Notes: generated by a model not told the origin, from the sequence alone. Shown: positions 32,647 through 41,571, counted from the first letter of the stretch. The stretch is DNA of 58,356 bases from an uncultured Clostridia bacterium (GCA_944393605.1 CALYAO010000022.1:1-58356), one strand, 5' to 3'. Numbers and translations: made by a program.

Positions 32647-33860
32647 AGTCCTTCATCCAAACGGGCATATTCGCTGGGGGTATAACCCGTCATTTTTTTG
32701 AAGATCTGACTAAAATACTTGACATCGGTGTACCCCACCATTTCTCCCACCTCATACACCTTATACCGCACATCGCGCAGCAGCTCCTTGGCCGCATCAA
32801 TTCGTGTTTTTGTCAGATATTCATTGAAGGTTAGGCCCGTCTCCTCCCGAAAGATATGCATCAGATTGGAACGGCTCATAAATAGCTTATTGGCAATGGT
32901 TTTGACCGTGATGTTCTCCTGATAATTCTCGTTGATGTACCGGATGGCCTCCCGCACCTCCTTGCGAAGATTGTCCCAGTCGGCCTCATGGATGCTGACC
33001 ACGCCGCTCATCTCGGGGTTACTCCGAAATGATGCAGCTTTGACGGCCTCGCGATACAAGCGGGAGATCTGTTCCACATCCTCCGTCACCGAACTGATCC
33101 CAACCGTCATCACAAAAGCATCCCGCCCAGCGGACACCAGCTCCCGGCACGCGGCCTTAACCGCATCATAGGCAGCCGCACTGTCGCCGGCGAAGGAAAT
33201 TAACACCGCGGCATCCCCCTTCCCAAACGAAACGGGCAGTGCTTTCAAATTGGGAACGCCATCAAATACACGGCCTGCCAAGTGCAGCAAGTCCGACCCA
33301 GGTGACAACACCTGGTGCACAATCAGATATGCCACACAATATCCGTCACTGTATAAATCATATCCAAAGAATTCACATTTTTCCTCAAAAGTCTGCTTGA
33401 TTACCGTGCCATTTTGCAGCAAGTCGGTTAAAAAATGTTGCCGGAGAAGTGGCAGTGCATTCTCAAGATTCTCATGAAAGGTGTTTTTTTCTACCTTCGC
33501 AACGGCCTCCCGCACCGTCTCAGACAACTCCACTTCATCAATGGGCTTTAAAATATATGCAAACGCGCCGTTTTTCATAGCCTCCTTTGCAAAATCAAAT
33601 TCCCCATATCCGCTCAGGATAATGACCACCGAATGCCTGCTCTTCTCTTTGATACCCGCAATGAAATCCAACCCATCCATCACAGGCATACAGATATCCG
33701 TAATGATAATATCGGGCTGCAATGCCTCTGCCTGCTTGAGGCCTTCCTGTCCATTGGCGGCCTCCCCCACGACCTCAACACCCATGGCACTCCAATCAAT
33801 GGTCTCCCGGAGGCCCCGCCTTACCAAATATTCATCATCAACCAATAGCATGGAAATCAT
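32643..33860 (-). CDS. YesN-type response regulator with AraC DNA-binding domain
   Basis: 405-aa regulator. The receiver domain (1-125) has the acidic pair DD at 8-9, phospho-acceptor Asp55 in ITDICMP, Ser/Thr in ILSGYGEF and Lys in LKPIDE. A middle region (about 130-290) of the YesN type lies before a C-terminal AraC pair of helix-turn-helices (about 300-405: INENYQENITVKTIANKLFMSRSNLMHIF ... KVYEVGEMVGYTDVKYFSQIFKKMTGYTPSEY). It forms a two-component system with the overlapping kinase gene and is the leading candidate to bind the element shared by five local promoters. Its own promoter lacks that element. Confidence 0.93.
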   Translation of the reverse strand: MISMLLVDDEYLVRRGLRETIDWSAMGVEVVGEAANGQEGLKQAEALQPDIIITDICMPVMDGLDFIAGIKEKSRHSVVIILSGYGEFDFAKEAMKNGAFAYILKPIDEVELSETVREAVAKVEKNTFHENLENALPLLRQHFLTDLLQNGTVIKQTFEEKCEFFGYDLYSDGYCVAYLIVHQVLSPGSDLLHLAGRVFDGVPNLKALPVSFGKGDAAVLISFAGDSAAAYDAVKAACRELVSAGRDAFVMTVGISSVTEDVEQISRLYREAVKAASFRSNPEMSGVVSIHEADWDNLRKEVREAIRYINENYQENITVKTIANKLFMSRSNLMHIFREETGLTFNEYLTKTRIDAAKELLRDVRYKVYEVGEMVGYTDVKYFSQIFKKMTGYTPSEYARLDEGL

Positions 33861-33958
33861 TTTTGGTCCTCTCTTTCACCCTGTGTGACAACTGTAACGG
33901 ATTGCGGGAAATAAACGGTAAATTTCCCATTTCCCGGCTATTTTTTCTTCCACTGAGA

Positions 33959-33984
33959 AAAGGGCAGACATACGCCCGCCCTTT
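33959..33984 (-). terminator. Probable terminator of the ABC transporter operon
   Basis: AAAGGGC (33959-33965) pairs with GCCCTTT (33978-33984), 16 bp past the second permease stop codon. The minus-strand tail is CCCTTTTCTC, so it is a modest terminator. Confidence 0.5.
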
Positions 33985-34000
33985 GCTCTTTAGAGTTTCC

Positions 34001-34879
34001 CTATCCTTTGATTCCGCTGTTTGCCATGCCGCCCATGATCTGCTTTTGAAAGATCAGATACAAAATGAGGGGCGGAATAATGGCAAATGTAATTGCAATA
34101 AACTGCTGATCGGCCGCAAAGCCGCCGTTGCCCGTACTGATGGTAAAAATCTTGACCATCACAGTATAGAGCGACTCAGATTTTAATACCAAAAACGGCA
34201 TCAAAAAATCCGACCATGCCGCATTGATGGCAAAGATGATGACCACCATGTTGATGGCCTTGCTGATGGGCAGTACGATTCGAAAGAAGATGCCCATATT
34301 GGAGCACCCGTCAATCTGCGCTGCCTCCATAAGCGACTGCGGAATCCCGTCATAAAAATTTTTATACAAAACCACATAAAACGCATTCGCCCCTGCGATC
34401 AGCCACAGCGGGACAAACGTATTGATGAGATGCATATCCACAATACTGCTGAACAGCGGAACAAGCCCCATGGTGCCCGGTACCATCAGACTCCACAGAA
34501 TGAGGGTAAACACCACCTTGCTCCCCCGCGGGCGCAGTTTGCTGATGACATATGCCAGGAGCCCATTAAACACCACTGCACATACCACGCAACCGCCAAT
34601 GGACATAAAGGAATTGAGATAATATTTCCAAAAATTCATCTTATTCCAGGTCTCCACCAATTTTTCAGGGTGGAAGGAGCGCGGGATGATGGTGGGCGGG
34701 ACCGCGAAAAACTCTTTGATATCTTTCATGGCGGATGTGATGATCCACAGGGGCGGGAAGAAACACAAAAGCGCCATGATACACAGGATGCCAAAGCACA
34801 CCCCGTATAACACCTTCACGCCGGGTCTGCGTATGTCAAAGCTGCTGATAATGCCCGTTTTTTCAGTGAATTTACTCAT
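34001..34879 (-). CDS. ABC sugar transporter permease (MalG/LacG type)
   Basis: 292-aa inner-membrane protein with six predicted helices and the binding-protein-dependent transport signature EAAQIDGCSNMGIFFRIVLP (about 190-210), which docks to the ATPase. The C-terminus (FQKQIMGGMANSGIKG) is typical of the second permease of carbohydrate uptake family CUT1. The start follows AGGAGGAGGTGGGACA. It is the last gene of the operon solute-binding protein / first permease / second permease. No ATPase gene is present, so energy must come from a shared MsmX-like ATPase encoded elsewhere. Confidence 0.95.
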   Translation of the reverse strand: MSKFTEKTGIISSFDIRRPGVKVLYGVCFGILCIMALLCFFPPLWIITSAMKDIKEFFAVPPTIIPRSFHPEKLVETWNKMNFWKYYLNSFMSIGGCVVCAVVFNGLLAYVISKLRPRGSKVVFTLILWSLMVPGTMGLVPLFSSIVDMHLINTFVPLWLIAGANAFYVVLYKNFYDGIPQSLMEAAQIDGCSNMGIFFRIVLPISKAINMVVIIFAINAAWSDFLMPFLVLKSESLYTVMVKIFTISTGNGGFAADQQFIAITFAIIPPLILYLIFQKQIMGGMANSGIKG

Positions 34880-34893
34880 TGTCCCACCTCCTC

Positions 34894-35823
34894 CTATTCG
34901 GTCTCGTTCTCTCGGGTCACCTTGAGATAAATCGCTGTCAGAACCATCAGGATGACAAACACAATGCCGCCGACCGCCATGGCCTTACTGGTATTAAAAT
35001 CCTTAAAGGCATAGTTGTAATTGAGCAACATGAGCGAAACGGAAGCATTTTGAGGGCCGCCATCCGTCATGATAAAGGGCTCATAGAAGATCTGGAACAC
35101 CGAGATCACCTGCATGATGAGCAAAAGGCGGCCGGTGTTATAGATGCGCGGCATGGTGACATGCCACAAGCGCTGAAAGACGCCTGCGCCGTCGATGGTA
35201 GCAGCCTCATAGAGTTCCTGGTTGACCCCCTTGATGGCCGCCAGATATACCAGCATGGTACCGCCAAAAGCCTTCCAGGTCATCGCGATCACGATGAGCG
35301 GGATGGTCATGCGCTGATCCTGCAGCCACTCAAACGGCCCCAGATGAAACATGGACAAAATCACATTTAAGACACCGTTTTCGCTGGGCTCAAACAAGAA
35401 TCCCCACATCAGCATGACCGCAACACCCGGCACCATGCAGGGGAAGTAGGCTGCAAATTTGAAAAACGAGTTTGCATGCACCACCTCGCTGATGAGCAGC
35501 GCCACGATGATAGGTGTCAGAAAGCCGAACACCAACGACCATAACGTATACTGCACCGAGTTCCACAGCGCCTGGTGGAACACCGGGTCGGCCAACAGGT
35601 CCTGATAATTCCGCAGCCCAATAAACTGCGTGATGGTGAAGCCCTGTGTCTCAAAGAACGACATGAACACGCCCGACAACAGCGGTCTCCAAACGAAGAT
35701 AAAAAATAAGACAAGGGAAGGCAGCATCACCAGCCAGGCCTTCACGTCATACAACAGCCGGTAGGATATGAACTTTTTTGGTTTATACGTGGTACCAGCC
35801 GCAATGCTCGGTTTTCTCTCCAT
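34894..35823 (-). CDS. ABC sugar transporter permease (MalF/LacF type)
   Basis: 309-aa inner-membrane protein with six predicted helices. It has the EAA loop EAATIDGAGVFQRLWHVTMP (about 205-225) and the N-terminal WLVMLPSLVLFFIFVWRPL common to CUT1 first permeases. It pairs with the permease encoded 14 bp downstream to form the channel, receiving sugar from the lipoprotein encoded upstream. A strong 10-bp hairpin lies between the binding-protein gene and this one and probably keeps permease expression below that of the binding protein. Confidence 0.95.
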   Translation of the reverse strand: MERKPSIAAGTTYKPKKFISYRLLYDVKAWLVMLPSLVLFFIFVWRPLLSGVFMSFFETQGFTITQFIGLRNYQDLLADPVFHQALWNSVQYTLWSLVFGFLTPIIVALLISEVVHANSFFKFAAYFPCMVPGVAVMLMWGFLFEPSENGVLNVILSMFHLGPFEWLQDQRMTIPLIVIAMTWKAFGGTMLVYLAAIKGVNQELYEAATIDGAGVFQRLWHVTMPRIYNTGRLLLIMQVISVFQIFYEPFIMTDGGPQNASVSLMLLNYNYAFKDFNTSKAMAVGGIVFVILMVLTAIYLKVTRENETE

Positions 35824-35865
35824 GGCTTACTCGCTCCCCCTCTTGTCATACTCCGCCATACGGCG

Positions 35866-35897
35866 CCGGGTGTGTATCTGTGTTGGCACACACCCGG
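35866..35897 (-). other. Intercistronic hairpin behind the binding-protein gene
   Basis: The arms CCGGGTGTGT (35866-35875) and ACACACCCGG (35888-35897) form a perfect 10-bp stem between the binding-protein stop codon and the permease gene. No T-tract follows on the minus strand, so it more likely stabilises the upstream mRNA 3' end or causes partial termination than full termination. Confidence 0.65.
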
Positions 35898-35913
35898 TAT
35901 GCTGTTTTTTCAT

Positions 35914-37320
35914 CTACTCAATCTTATCCAGATAGTTGGTCTGGAAGGTGTTCTGCGCGGTTTCAACCAGCGCAGGAATGTCCGCATTCGGATCGGTCAG
36001 GATGGACTGAATGAGAGAGCTGAACTCTTTGTACAGATCCTGACTGTTATACGTCGGTTCCGGCTTGATCTTCTTGGTTGCGTTGTCATAGTAATCCTGA
36101 TACAGCTCAGGCTTCACGTTTGCATACTTGGCGCGGATTTCTTTTTCTTTCTGGTTGCGCTCTTCGTTCTTCCAAACCGACATGGGCTCTGGCAGCACAA
36201 TGTTGTTGTTTGCAATGTCCGCTTGGAACTGGTCTTCCATGCCCTTGGCCGCAACTTCGTCCAAAACCGGCGAGTATCCGCATGCCTTTAGGAATTCAAT
36301 CCCTGCTTCCACCTGCGCCGGAGAGGACTGGGGCGAGAACATGATGACGTCGCCGCCCATAAGCCCAACCTTATCCTTCGGTCCCTCGGGGATGGAGCAA
36401 ATGGAGATGTTGTCCTTTTCCATCTGATACTGGTTGATCATCATATTGGCCATGGGCGCTTCAGCCGCACCAATGACCATGCCAACCTGATCCAGCGCAA
36501 AGTTCTTTAAGATGTCCGCATAGCCCAGCAGCGCATTGTCGGGCAAGGAATCGTCCACATGCTTCATATCTTTGATGAGCTGGAGCGCCTCAATGCACTC
36601 AGGCGTATTGAAAGAAGCCTGCCACTTGCCGTCCACCTCGGTCTCAAACTCAACGCCATAGTTCCACGCAATGTTGGTAAAATGCCAGCCTGCGGTATTG
36701 TCCTTTGCAGGCAGCAGGAAACCGTCTTTGCCCGTCTGCTGTTTGATAATGGCCGCCTTCTCGCGCACCTCTTCCCACGTCTTGGGGAACTGCGGCACGC
36801 CGTTTTCATCCACCAGACCCGCCTGCGTGAACAAGTTCACGTTACACCACAGGCCCAGCACATACATGGTGCGCGGCAAGCCGTAAATGCCGCCGTCCAC
36901 TGTGCAGATGTCCAGTGCATTCTCCATCAGCTCTTGATCATAGCCAAATTTCTTCACCTGTTCGGTGATATCCGCGGCATAGCCAGCCTGCACGATCTTG
37001 GCCGGCTCGGTATACGGAACCGAAAAATAGTTGGGCATCTGCCCGCTTGCCGCCTTGGCCACAAACGTACGCGCATCGTACGAATACGGCTCGGGCACGA
37101 TGGTCACGTTGGGATGGTCTGCCTCAAAATCCGCTTTCCACTGCTCGTAGATCTTGAGCTCATGTTCGTTGTTCTCCTTGGGCCACGCACCAACCGTTAC
37201 AGTGATCTGTTCCCCTTCCGCATTGCCCGCATCGGTTCCCGTGGTGTCTGTGCCGCATCCTGACAGTGCCAGCCCGGCAGCGAGCAGAATGGACAACGCG
37301 CCAACCAATCTTTTTTTCAT
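35914..37320 (-). CDS. ABC sugar transporter solute-binding lipoprotein
   Basis: 468-aa extracellular lipoprotein. Signal peptide KKRLVGALSILLAAGLALSG ends in the lipobox LSGC with Cys22, followed by a short Thr/Gly/Asp linker. The rest has the two-lobed fold of family 1 extracellular sugar-binding proteins (ITVTVGAWPKENNEHELKIYEQWKADFEADHPNVTIV ... GGIYGLPRTMYVLGLWCN). It captures a mono- or oligosaccharide for the two permeases downstream, and in YesMN systems such proteins can also feed the sensor. The ribosome site is GGGAGGATGTTAT. The promoter carries the shared activator element (37367-37424). The ligand cannot be told from sequence. Confidence 0.94.
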   Translation of the reverse strand: MKKRLVGALSILLAAGLALSGCGTDTTGTDAGNAEGEQITVTVGAWPKENNEHELKIYEQWKADFEADHPNVTIVPEPYSYDARTFVAKAASGQMPNYFSVPYTEPAKIVQAGYAADITEQVKKFGYDQELMENALDICTVDGGIYGLPRTMYVLGLWCNVNLFTQAGLVDENGVPQFPKTWEEVREKAAIIKQQTGKDGFLLPAKDNTAGWHFTNIAWNYGVEFETEVDGKWQASFNTPECIEALQLIKDMKHVDDSLPDNALLGYADILKNFALDQVGMVIGAAEAPMANMMINQYQMEKDNISICSIPEGPKDKVGLMGGDVIMFSPQSSPAQVEAGIEFLKACGYSPVLDEVAAKGMEDQFQADIANNNIVLPEPMSVWKNEERNQKEKEIRAKYANVKPELYQDYYDNATKKIKPEPTYNSQDLYKEFSSLIQSILTDPNADIPALVETAQNTFQTNYLDKIE

Positions 37321-37366
37321 ATAACATCCTCCCTTTCATATTCCGTCCAATCGGGTCTTCAATCCC

Positions 37367-37424
37367 ATTATAGCCCAACCCTTCCTGCAAAGAAAGATGT
37401 GAAAAATGCAAAATGGTTTGAAAT
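37367..37424 (-). promoter_or_regulatory. Promoter with shared activator element (site C)
   Basis: The minus-strand element ATTTCAAACCATTTTGCAT (37406-37424) is followed after 33 bp by TATAAT (37367-37372). The expected -35 hexamer is TTTCTT, a poor match. It drives the ABC transporter operon. Confidence 0.7.
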
Positions 37425-37429
37425 AGTAA

Positions 37430-39208
37430 TCAATCGCATGCAATTTCCACCCGCGCCAGCATGGGATCATGACAGTCCGCACCACACGGCGTTTTTGGAA
37501 GCGCCACTTTGAGGTACCGCATCCCGTGCGGGAGTGATTGCGGCGTGAGTCGGTAGCTGATCCACCCGTCTGTAACCGGTATCCCATCTGACAGCACCGT
37601 CTCAATCGGCTGCCAGACCGCTCCGTCTGCCGATCCATACAGCACCACCGCCCCATGGGGGGACCGCCGCGTCATGAACCAAACGGAAGCCGCCCTCGCC
37701 GGATGCGCCACACGGTATACCAGCCACTGTGCCTCCTCCGTCCATTTGCGGACCCGGCGGCCGCTTTTCCCAAAGGCACCCGAAGTATCCACATGAAACG
37801 ACCAGACGCCCTCCCGCTCCCATACAAACTCCCAGTTGTCCAAGGTGTCTGTCACATGGTCCAAAATGGGGCGCGGCCGCTCTACTGGGCAGGCACGCAC
37901 GGTTTCGGCAGGCAGGGTATCCGTTCGAAACGGGCCCAGCGGCAGCCCGTCCTCCGACACGATGTCCGCTTCGGGGTAGTTATCCCAGGCATACCGCGCC
38001 GCGATGGGACAGGGCACCTGCTCCGCCCGCGCATAAATGGCACGAGGCGTGACTTTCGCCTGTGCGGGATAAAAAACACCATCTGCGCCGCAGATCTCCA
38101 GGCCCTTTGCGCGCGACACACAGCGAAGCAGATTTCCTCCCACCTGTATGACCAGCGCGTCCCCTTGGGCATGACAGGCCTGATAATATGGATAACGCCA
38201 CAAGGCGTCCCTGCCATATACCATGCCCTCTGCCAGATCAGCCAGCCGCTTTGACACCACCCGTTTTTCGGAAGGATGTACATAGTCCTGCTCTCCCGTG
38301 TCGATGGCGACCACCATGCCCGTGTCTGGCGTCTCCCGCCACACCTTCTCCTGCGCCTCCCGAACCACACACCAGTTGTACCGGGTGCCGGGCGGTCCAT
38401 AGCGCGGGAGCTGCACGAACAAAAAGGGCAGCTTTGCGTCACGCCAATCAGCACGAAACTGCTTGATCAGTGCCGAAAACATCGCCGCATACCGCTCGGG
38501 ATATTCATCGCCGTTGTTCTCCCCCTGATACCACAGAACGCCGCGGATGCCATACCCGCGAAGGGGGCAAAGCATGGCGTTGTACACCACAGAGGGCGAC
38601 TGCCCCTCCCGAAATGCCGTCCGCCCGCAGGTGGCTAGGGAGGCAGGGCTCATGAAACACTCGATGTCCCGGCCGCCCAAGGCCGCATACAGGATGCCAA
38701 CGGGCATGCGAAGCGCCCGAGACAGCTGCACGCCCACATAAAACCCGATGGCGGACACATCGTAGGCCGTTTGGGGCGTCACACGTGCCCACCGCCCTTC
38801 TGCCGCCTCTTCCTGGGGCTGGGGTGCCATCCACGCCTTTTGGGAGAAATACCGGACATGTGCGTCCGCGGCGGATTGTGCAGCAGCGGGGGAATCGTCC
38901 GTTTCCCGCAAGCGGAGCTCCATGTTGGACTGTCCGCTGGCGAGCCAAACCTCCCCCGCCCAGACATCCGAAAAGGTGAGGCACGTCTCCTCCGACGACA
39001 CAATTAAAACATAGGGGCCGCCCGGCGCCGCACCGGGCAGCGCCAGCTCCCAAACGCCCTCCGCATCCGCCAACGCCGCAAATGCCGCACCGTCCCACTG
39101 CGCGGAAACCTTCGCACCCGGCCGGGCCCTGCCATAAAGCATAAACCCATCCCGCTGCACCACCATGCCCGACGCAAAAACGGCAGGCATCCAAAGTCTC
39201 TGCTGCAA
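37430..39208 (-). CDS. SGNH-type carbohydrate esterase (sialate O-acetylesterase family)
   Basis: 592-aa protein without a signal peptide. It has the layout of sialate O-acetylesterase-type enzymes: an N-terminal beta domain (FASGMVVQRDGFMLYG), block I GQSNME with Ser94, GGRDIECFMSP, WYQGENN, and the catalytic D-x-x-H of block V (Asp308, His311 in QDYVHPSEK), then two beta domains. It would remove acetyl or similar esters from imported sugars. The longer frame to an ATG at 39229 is unlikely because the predicted transcript starts near 39228. A TTG at 39208, 5 nt after GAGGGGGTGG, fits better. It is transcribed alone from a shared-motif promoter. Confidence 0.85.
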   Translation of the reverse strand: MQQRLWMPAVFASGMVVQRDGFMLYGRARPGAKVSAQWDGAAFAALADAEGVWELALPGAAPGGPYVLIVSSEETCLTFSDVWAGEVWLASGQSNMELRLRETDDSPAAAQSAADAHVRYFSQKAWMAPQPQEEAAEGRWARVTPQTAYDVSAIGFYVGVQLSRALRMPVGILYAALGGRDIECFMSPASLATCGRTAFREGQSPSVVYNAMLCPLRGYGIRGVLWYQGENNGDEYPERYAAMFSALIKQFRADWRDAKLPFLFVQLPRYGPPGTRYNWCVVREAQEKVWRETPDTGMVVAIDTGEQDYVHPSEKRVVSKRLADLAEGMVYGRDALWRYPYYQACHAQGDALVIQVGGNLLRCVSRAKGLEICGADGVFYPAQAKVTPRAIYARAEQVPCPIAARYAWDNYPEADIVSEDGLPLGPFRTDTLPAETVRACPVERPRPILDHVTDTLDNWEFVWEREGVWSFHVDTSGAFGKSGRRVRKWTEEAQWLVYRVAHPARAASVWFMTRRSPHGAVVLYGSADGAVWQPIETVLSDGIPVTDGWISYRLTPQSLPHGMRYLKVALPKTPCGADCHDPMLARVEIACD

Positions 39209-39234
39209 CCATGCCACCCCCTCATCCATGCAGT

Positions 39235-39291
39235 ATCATATCACGTACTGCAGCGCAACAAAACCGGAAAATGGACAAAATGGTTGGAAAT
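39235..39291 (-). promoter_or_regulatory. Promoter with shared activator element (site D)
   Basis: The minus-strand element ATTTCCAACCATTTTGTCC (39273-39291) is followed after 32 bp by TATGAT (39235-39240), again without a -35 box. It is the most divergent of the five copies and precedes the esterase gene. Confidence 0.6.
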
Positions 39292-39445
39292 TGTGCAAAA
39301 AATGCGATGCATGTGCCACACTGCCACCGCCCATATCCCAAATTTCCGCCGCCGGCAAGCGGGACAGGCAAGCCGGCCTTCTTTTTTTCATACCTATGTA
39401 GGGGGCCCAGCAAACAGGCCACACCACAAAGCGGAGGAGACGCAC

Positions 39446-39664
39446 ATGAAACCAACATTTACGCTGCTGCAATGTGATCCATTATCGCAGGAACAGACAA
39501 ACCAGCCCGCATTCTTGCTGCTGTACAAACGGGCGGTGGTGCTCGCCTTAAAAGAGCAGGGTGCCCTGTCGGCAGCATTATGCCAGCAATGCCTGGACGC
39601 CTTGGGGAGCCCGGCCAACGCACATGCGCTCCTACAGCACGGGCAGCAGGAGCGGTGCCCATGA
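39446..39664 (+). CDS. Small protein coupled to the second serine recombinase
   Basis: 72-aa ORF starting ATG after GGAGGAGACGCAC, with a helical core (PAFLLLYKRAVVLALKEQGALSAALCQQCLDALG). Its stop codon overlaps the recombinase start as ATGA (39661-39664), so the two are translated together. It has two or three Cys but no metal-binding spacing. Small helical ORFs preceding large serine recombinases are common in Firmicutes elements, where they may act as directionality factors, but I do not recognise this one. Confidence 0.65.
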   Translation: MKPTFTLLQCDPLSQEQTNQPAFLLLYKRAVVLALKEQGALSAALCQQCLDALGSPANAHALLQHGQQERCP

Positions 39665-41217
39665 GGGTCGCAGCATACTGCCGGGTTTCCACCGACAAAG
39701 AGGATCAGGCCAACTCCTTTGCAAGTCAGCAACGGTACTTCCGCGACTATATCGACCGCCAGCCCGATTGGGAGCTTTTTGAGATTTACGCCGACGAGGG
39801 CATCACCGGCACAAGCACCAAAAAGCGTGCGGCATTCAACCGCATGATAGACGATGCGCGCCTACACCGGTTCGACCTAATTCTGACCAAGGAGGTCAGC
39901 CGGTTCTCCCGCAACATTCTGGATACCATCTCCTACACCCGTGATTTGCGCCGTCTGGGCATCGGCGTACAGTTTATCAACGACGGGATCCATACGCTGG
40001 AGCCCGATTCGGAGCTTCGGCTGTCCATCATGGGCAGCATTGCCCAAGAGGAAAGCCGCAAGACCTCCTCGCGCGTCAAATGGGGACAGACCCGCCGCAT
40101 GGAGCAGGGCGTGGTATTTGGGCGTTCCCTGCTGGGCTATGATGTGCGGGATGGAGAACTGGTAATCAATCCCGAAGGAGCAGAAATCGTCCGGCTGATC
40201 TTTTACAAGTACGTCCACGAGCGCAAGGGCACCACCGTCATCGCGCGGGAACTGCGGGAAGCGGGATATCAAACCCTCACCGGCAGTCCCCATTGGCGGA
40301 ACACGGTCATCCTAAAAATCCTGCGGAATGAGAAGTACTGCGGGGACCTCAAGCAAAAGAAAACCATCACGCCCGACTACCTCACCCATCAGAAAAAATA
40401 CAACCACGGGGAGGAGGCGTTTGTCTTTTTAAAGGACCACCATACCCCCATCATAGACCGGGCACTGTGGGAGGAGGCACAGCAGGAGATTGCCCGCAGG
40501 GATGTGGACGGGGCGCGCCATACGGGACACGGCAACCGCTATCCGCTCTCGGGAAAGATCAAGTGCAGCGAATGCGGGCAGAGCTTTGTCTCCCGCAGCC
40601 GCAAGCGGAAGGACGGCAGCTGCTACAAGGCATGGCGGTGCGGCACCGCCACGGCAGAGGGCAAGCGGCACACCGACCCGGCAGGCAACAATACGGGGTG
40701 TGACGTTGGCTACCAGATCCGGGATGAGGTGGGACTGGCGATGGTGCGGCAGTCGGTTGGGATGCTGAAGCTGGACACAGAGGCCATTGTCCATGACATC
40801 ACGCGCATCGTGCTGGAGGCAATCCAGGCGGCCCAGGATAACAGCCGCATCCATGCCGAACGGCTAAAGCGGGAGCGGGAGGAAACGCGCGCAAAGAAAA
40901 AAGGCGTTCTAGACGCCTTCTTTGCGAAAAATATTTCCAAGGATGACATGCAGCTGATGAATGCTGAGTATGACCGCCGCATCGCCGAGCTCACCGACAA
41001 AATCGCAGCGGCAGAACGACAGGAGAACCTGTCCTGCGGCATGGCCGCGCTGGAAGAGGACATTCGCGCCAAGGTGGCAGGCATTGTCCGTGGAGAAACT
41101 GCCTCGGGCCAGTTCTACGGAAGCCTCCTCGACCACATCACGGCCTATCCCGACCGGCGCATGGAGGTGCACCTGAAACTGCTCCCCGCCAAGTGGACGT
41201 ATGTGCTGGGCGGCTGA
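39661..41217 (+). CDS. Large serine recombinase, isolated copy
   Basis: 518-aa site-specific recombinase with Ser10 in YCRVS, helper arginines in VSRFSRN, and the recombinase domain (about 150-275: GRSLLGYDVRDGELVINPEGAEIVRLIF ... VIARELREAGYQT). A zinc ribbon follows (about 300-350: KIKCSECGQSFVSR ... WRCGT ... TGCDVG), then a coiled coil (about 395-460) and the C-terminal tail typical of the large serine family. All key residues look intact. It has no other mobile genes around it, apart from the 72-aa ORF, and is opposite in strand to both neighbouring carbohydrate operons. It differs clearly in sequence from the recombinase at 7446-8999. Confidence 0.93.
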   Translation: MRVAAYCRVSTDKEDQANSFASQQRYFRDYIDRQPDWELFEIYADEGITGTSTKKRAAFNRMIDDARLHRFDLILTKEVSRFSRNILDTISYTRDLRRLGIGVQFINDGIHTLEPDSELRLSIMGSIAQEESRKTSSRVKWGQTRRMEQGVVFGRSLLGYDVRDGELVINPEGAEIVRLIFYKYVHERKGTTVIARELREAGYQTLTGSPHWRNTVILKILRNEKYCGDLKQKKTITPDYLTHQKKYNHGEEAFVFLKDHHTPIIDRALWEEAQQEIARRDVDGARHTGHGNRYPLSGKIKCSECGQSFVSRSRKRKDGSCYKAWRCGTATAEGKRHTDPAGNNTGCDVGYQIRDEVGLAMVRQSVGMLKLDTEAIVHDITRIVLEAIQAAQDNSRIHAERLKREREETRAKKKGVLDAFFAKNISKDDMQLMNAEYDRRIAELTDKIAAAERQENLSCGMAALEEDIRAKVAGIVRGETASGQFYGSLLDHITAYPDRRMEVHLKLLPAKWTYVLGG

Positions 41218-41571
41218 GACAAGATGGAAAAGAAATCGAGAGGAAACCATACGGCACCAACATGCCGCTTCTTCCATCTACCCCCGCTATCAACGCAAAA
41301 TGAAACATGAAAACAGCCCTCCCATATCGGGAGGGCTGTTACATATGCGCAAACCGTTCCTGGAACACATCCCGGACGATATGCCCGCCGCAGGGCCGGC
41401 TGTTGGATGCCCCGAAACCGCACCGCACGTTTGATGGACCGGATATGGGCGTCATCCATGCATGTTCGGCGCTTGATATCGGGCCCCAACGCTTGATGGC
41501 GGCCGCTGTGATCCCAACGATGCCGTCCGTTCATGCCACATATCCCCATCCTGCGGCGGCACGAAACCGTC
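41218..41571. other. Gene-free stretch between recombinase and AraC regulator
   Basis: A 354-bp stretch without a supportable gene. It contains nested inverted repeats 35 bp past the recombinase stop (GATGGAA 41223-41229 with TTCCATC 41272-41278; CGGCA 41252-41256 with TGCCG 41263-41267), which might be an attachment site, and the hairpin at 41312-41340. Confidence 0.4.
41312..41340 (-). terminator. Strong hairpin, probable terminator
   Basis: AACAGCCCTCCC / GGGAGGGCTGTT is a perfect 12-bp stem with a 5-nt loop. The minus-strand tail GTTTTCATG is the more T-rich side, so it likely ends transcription from the AraC gene 230 bp upstream. Confidence 0.65.

Noticed and set aside
39351-39389. GCCGGC repeat with T-run before the 72-aa ORF as a terminator
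   Set aside because: The stem is only 6 bp with a 15-nt loop; it may contribute, but it is not convincing alone.
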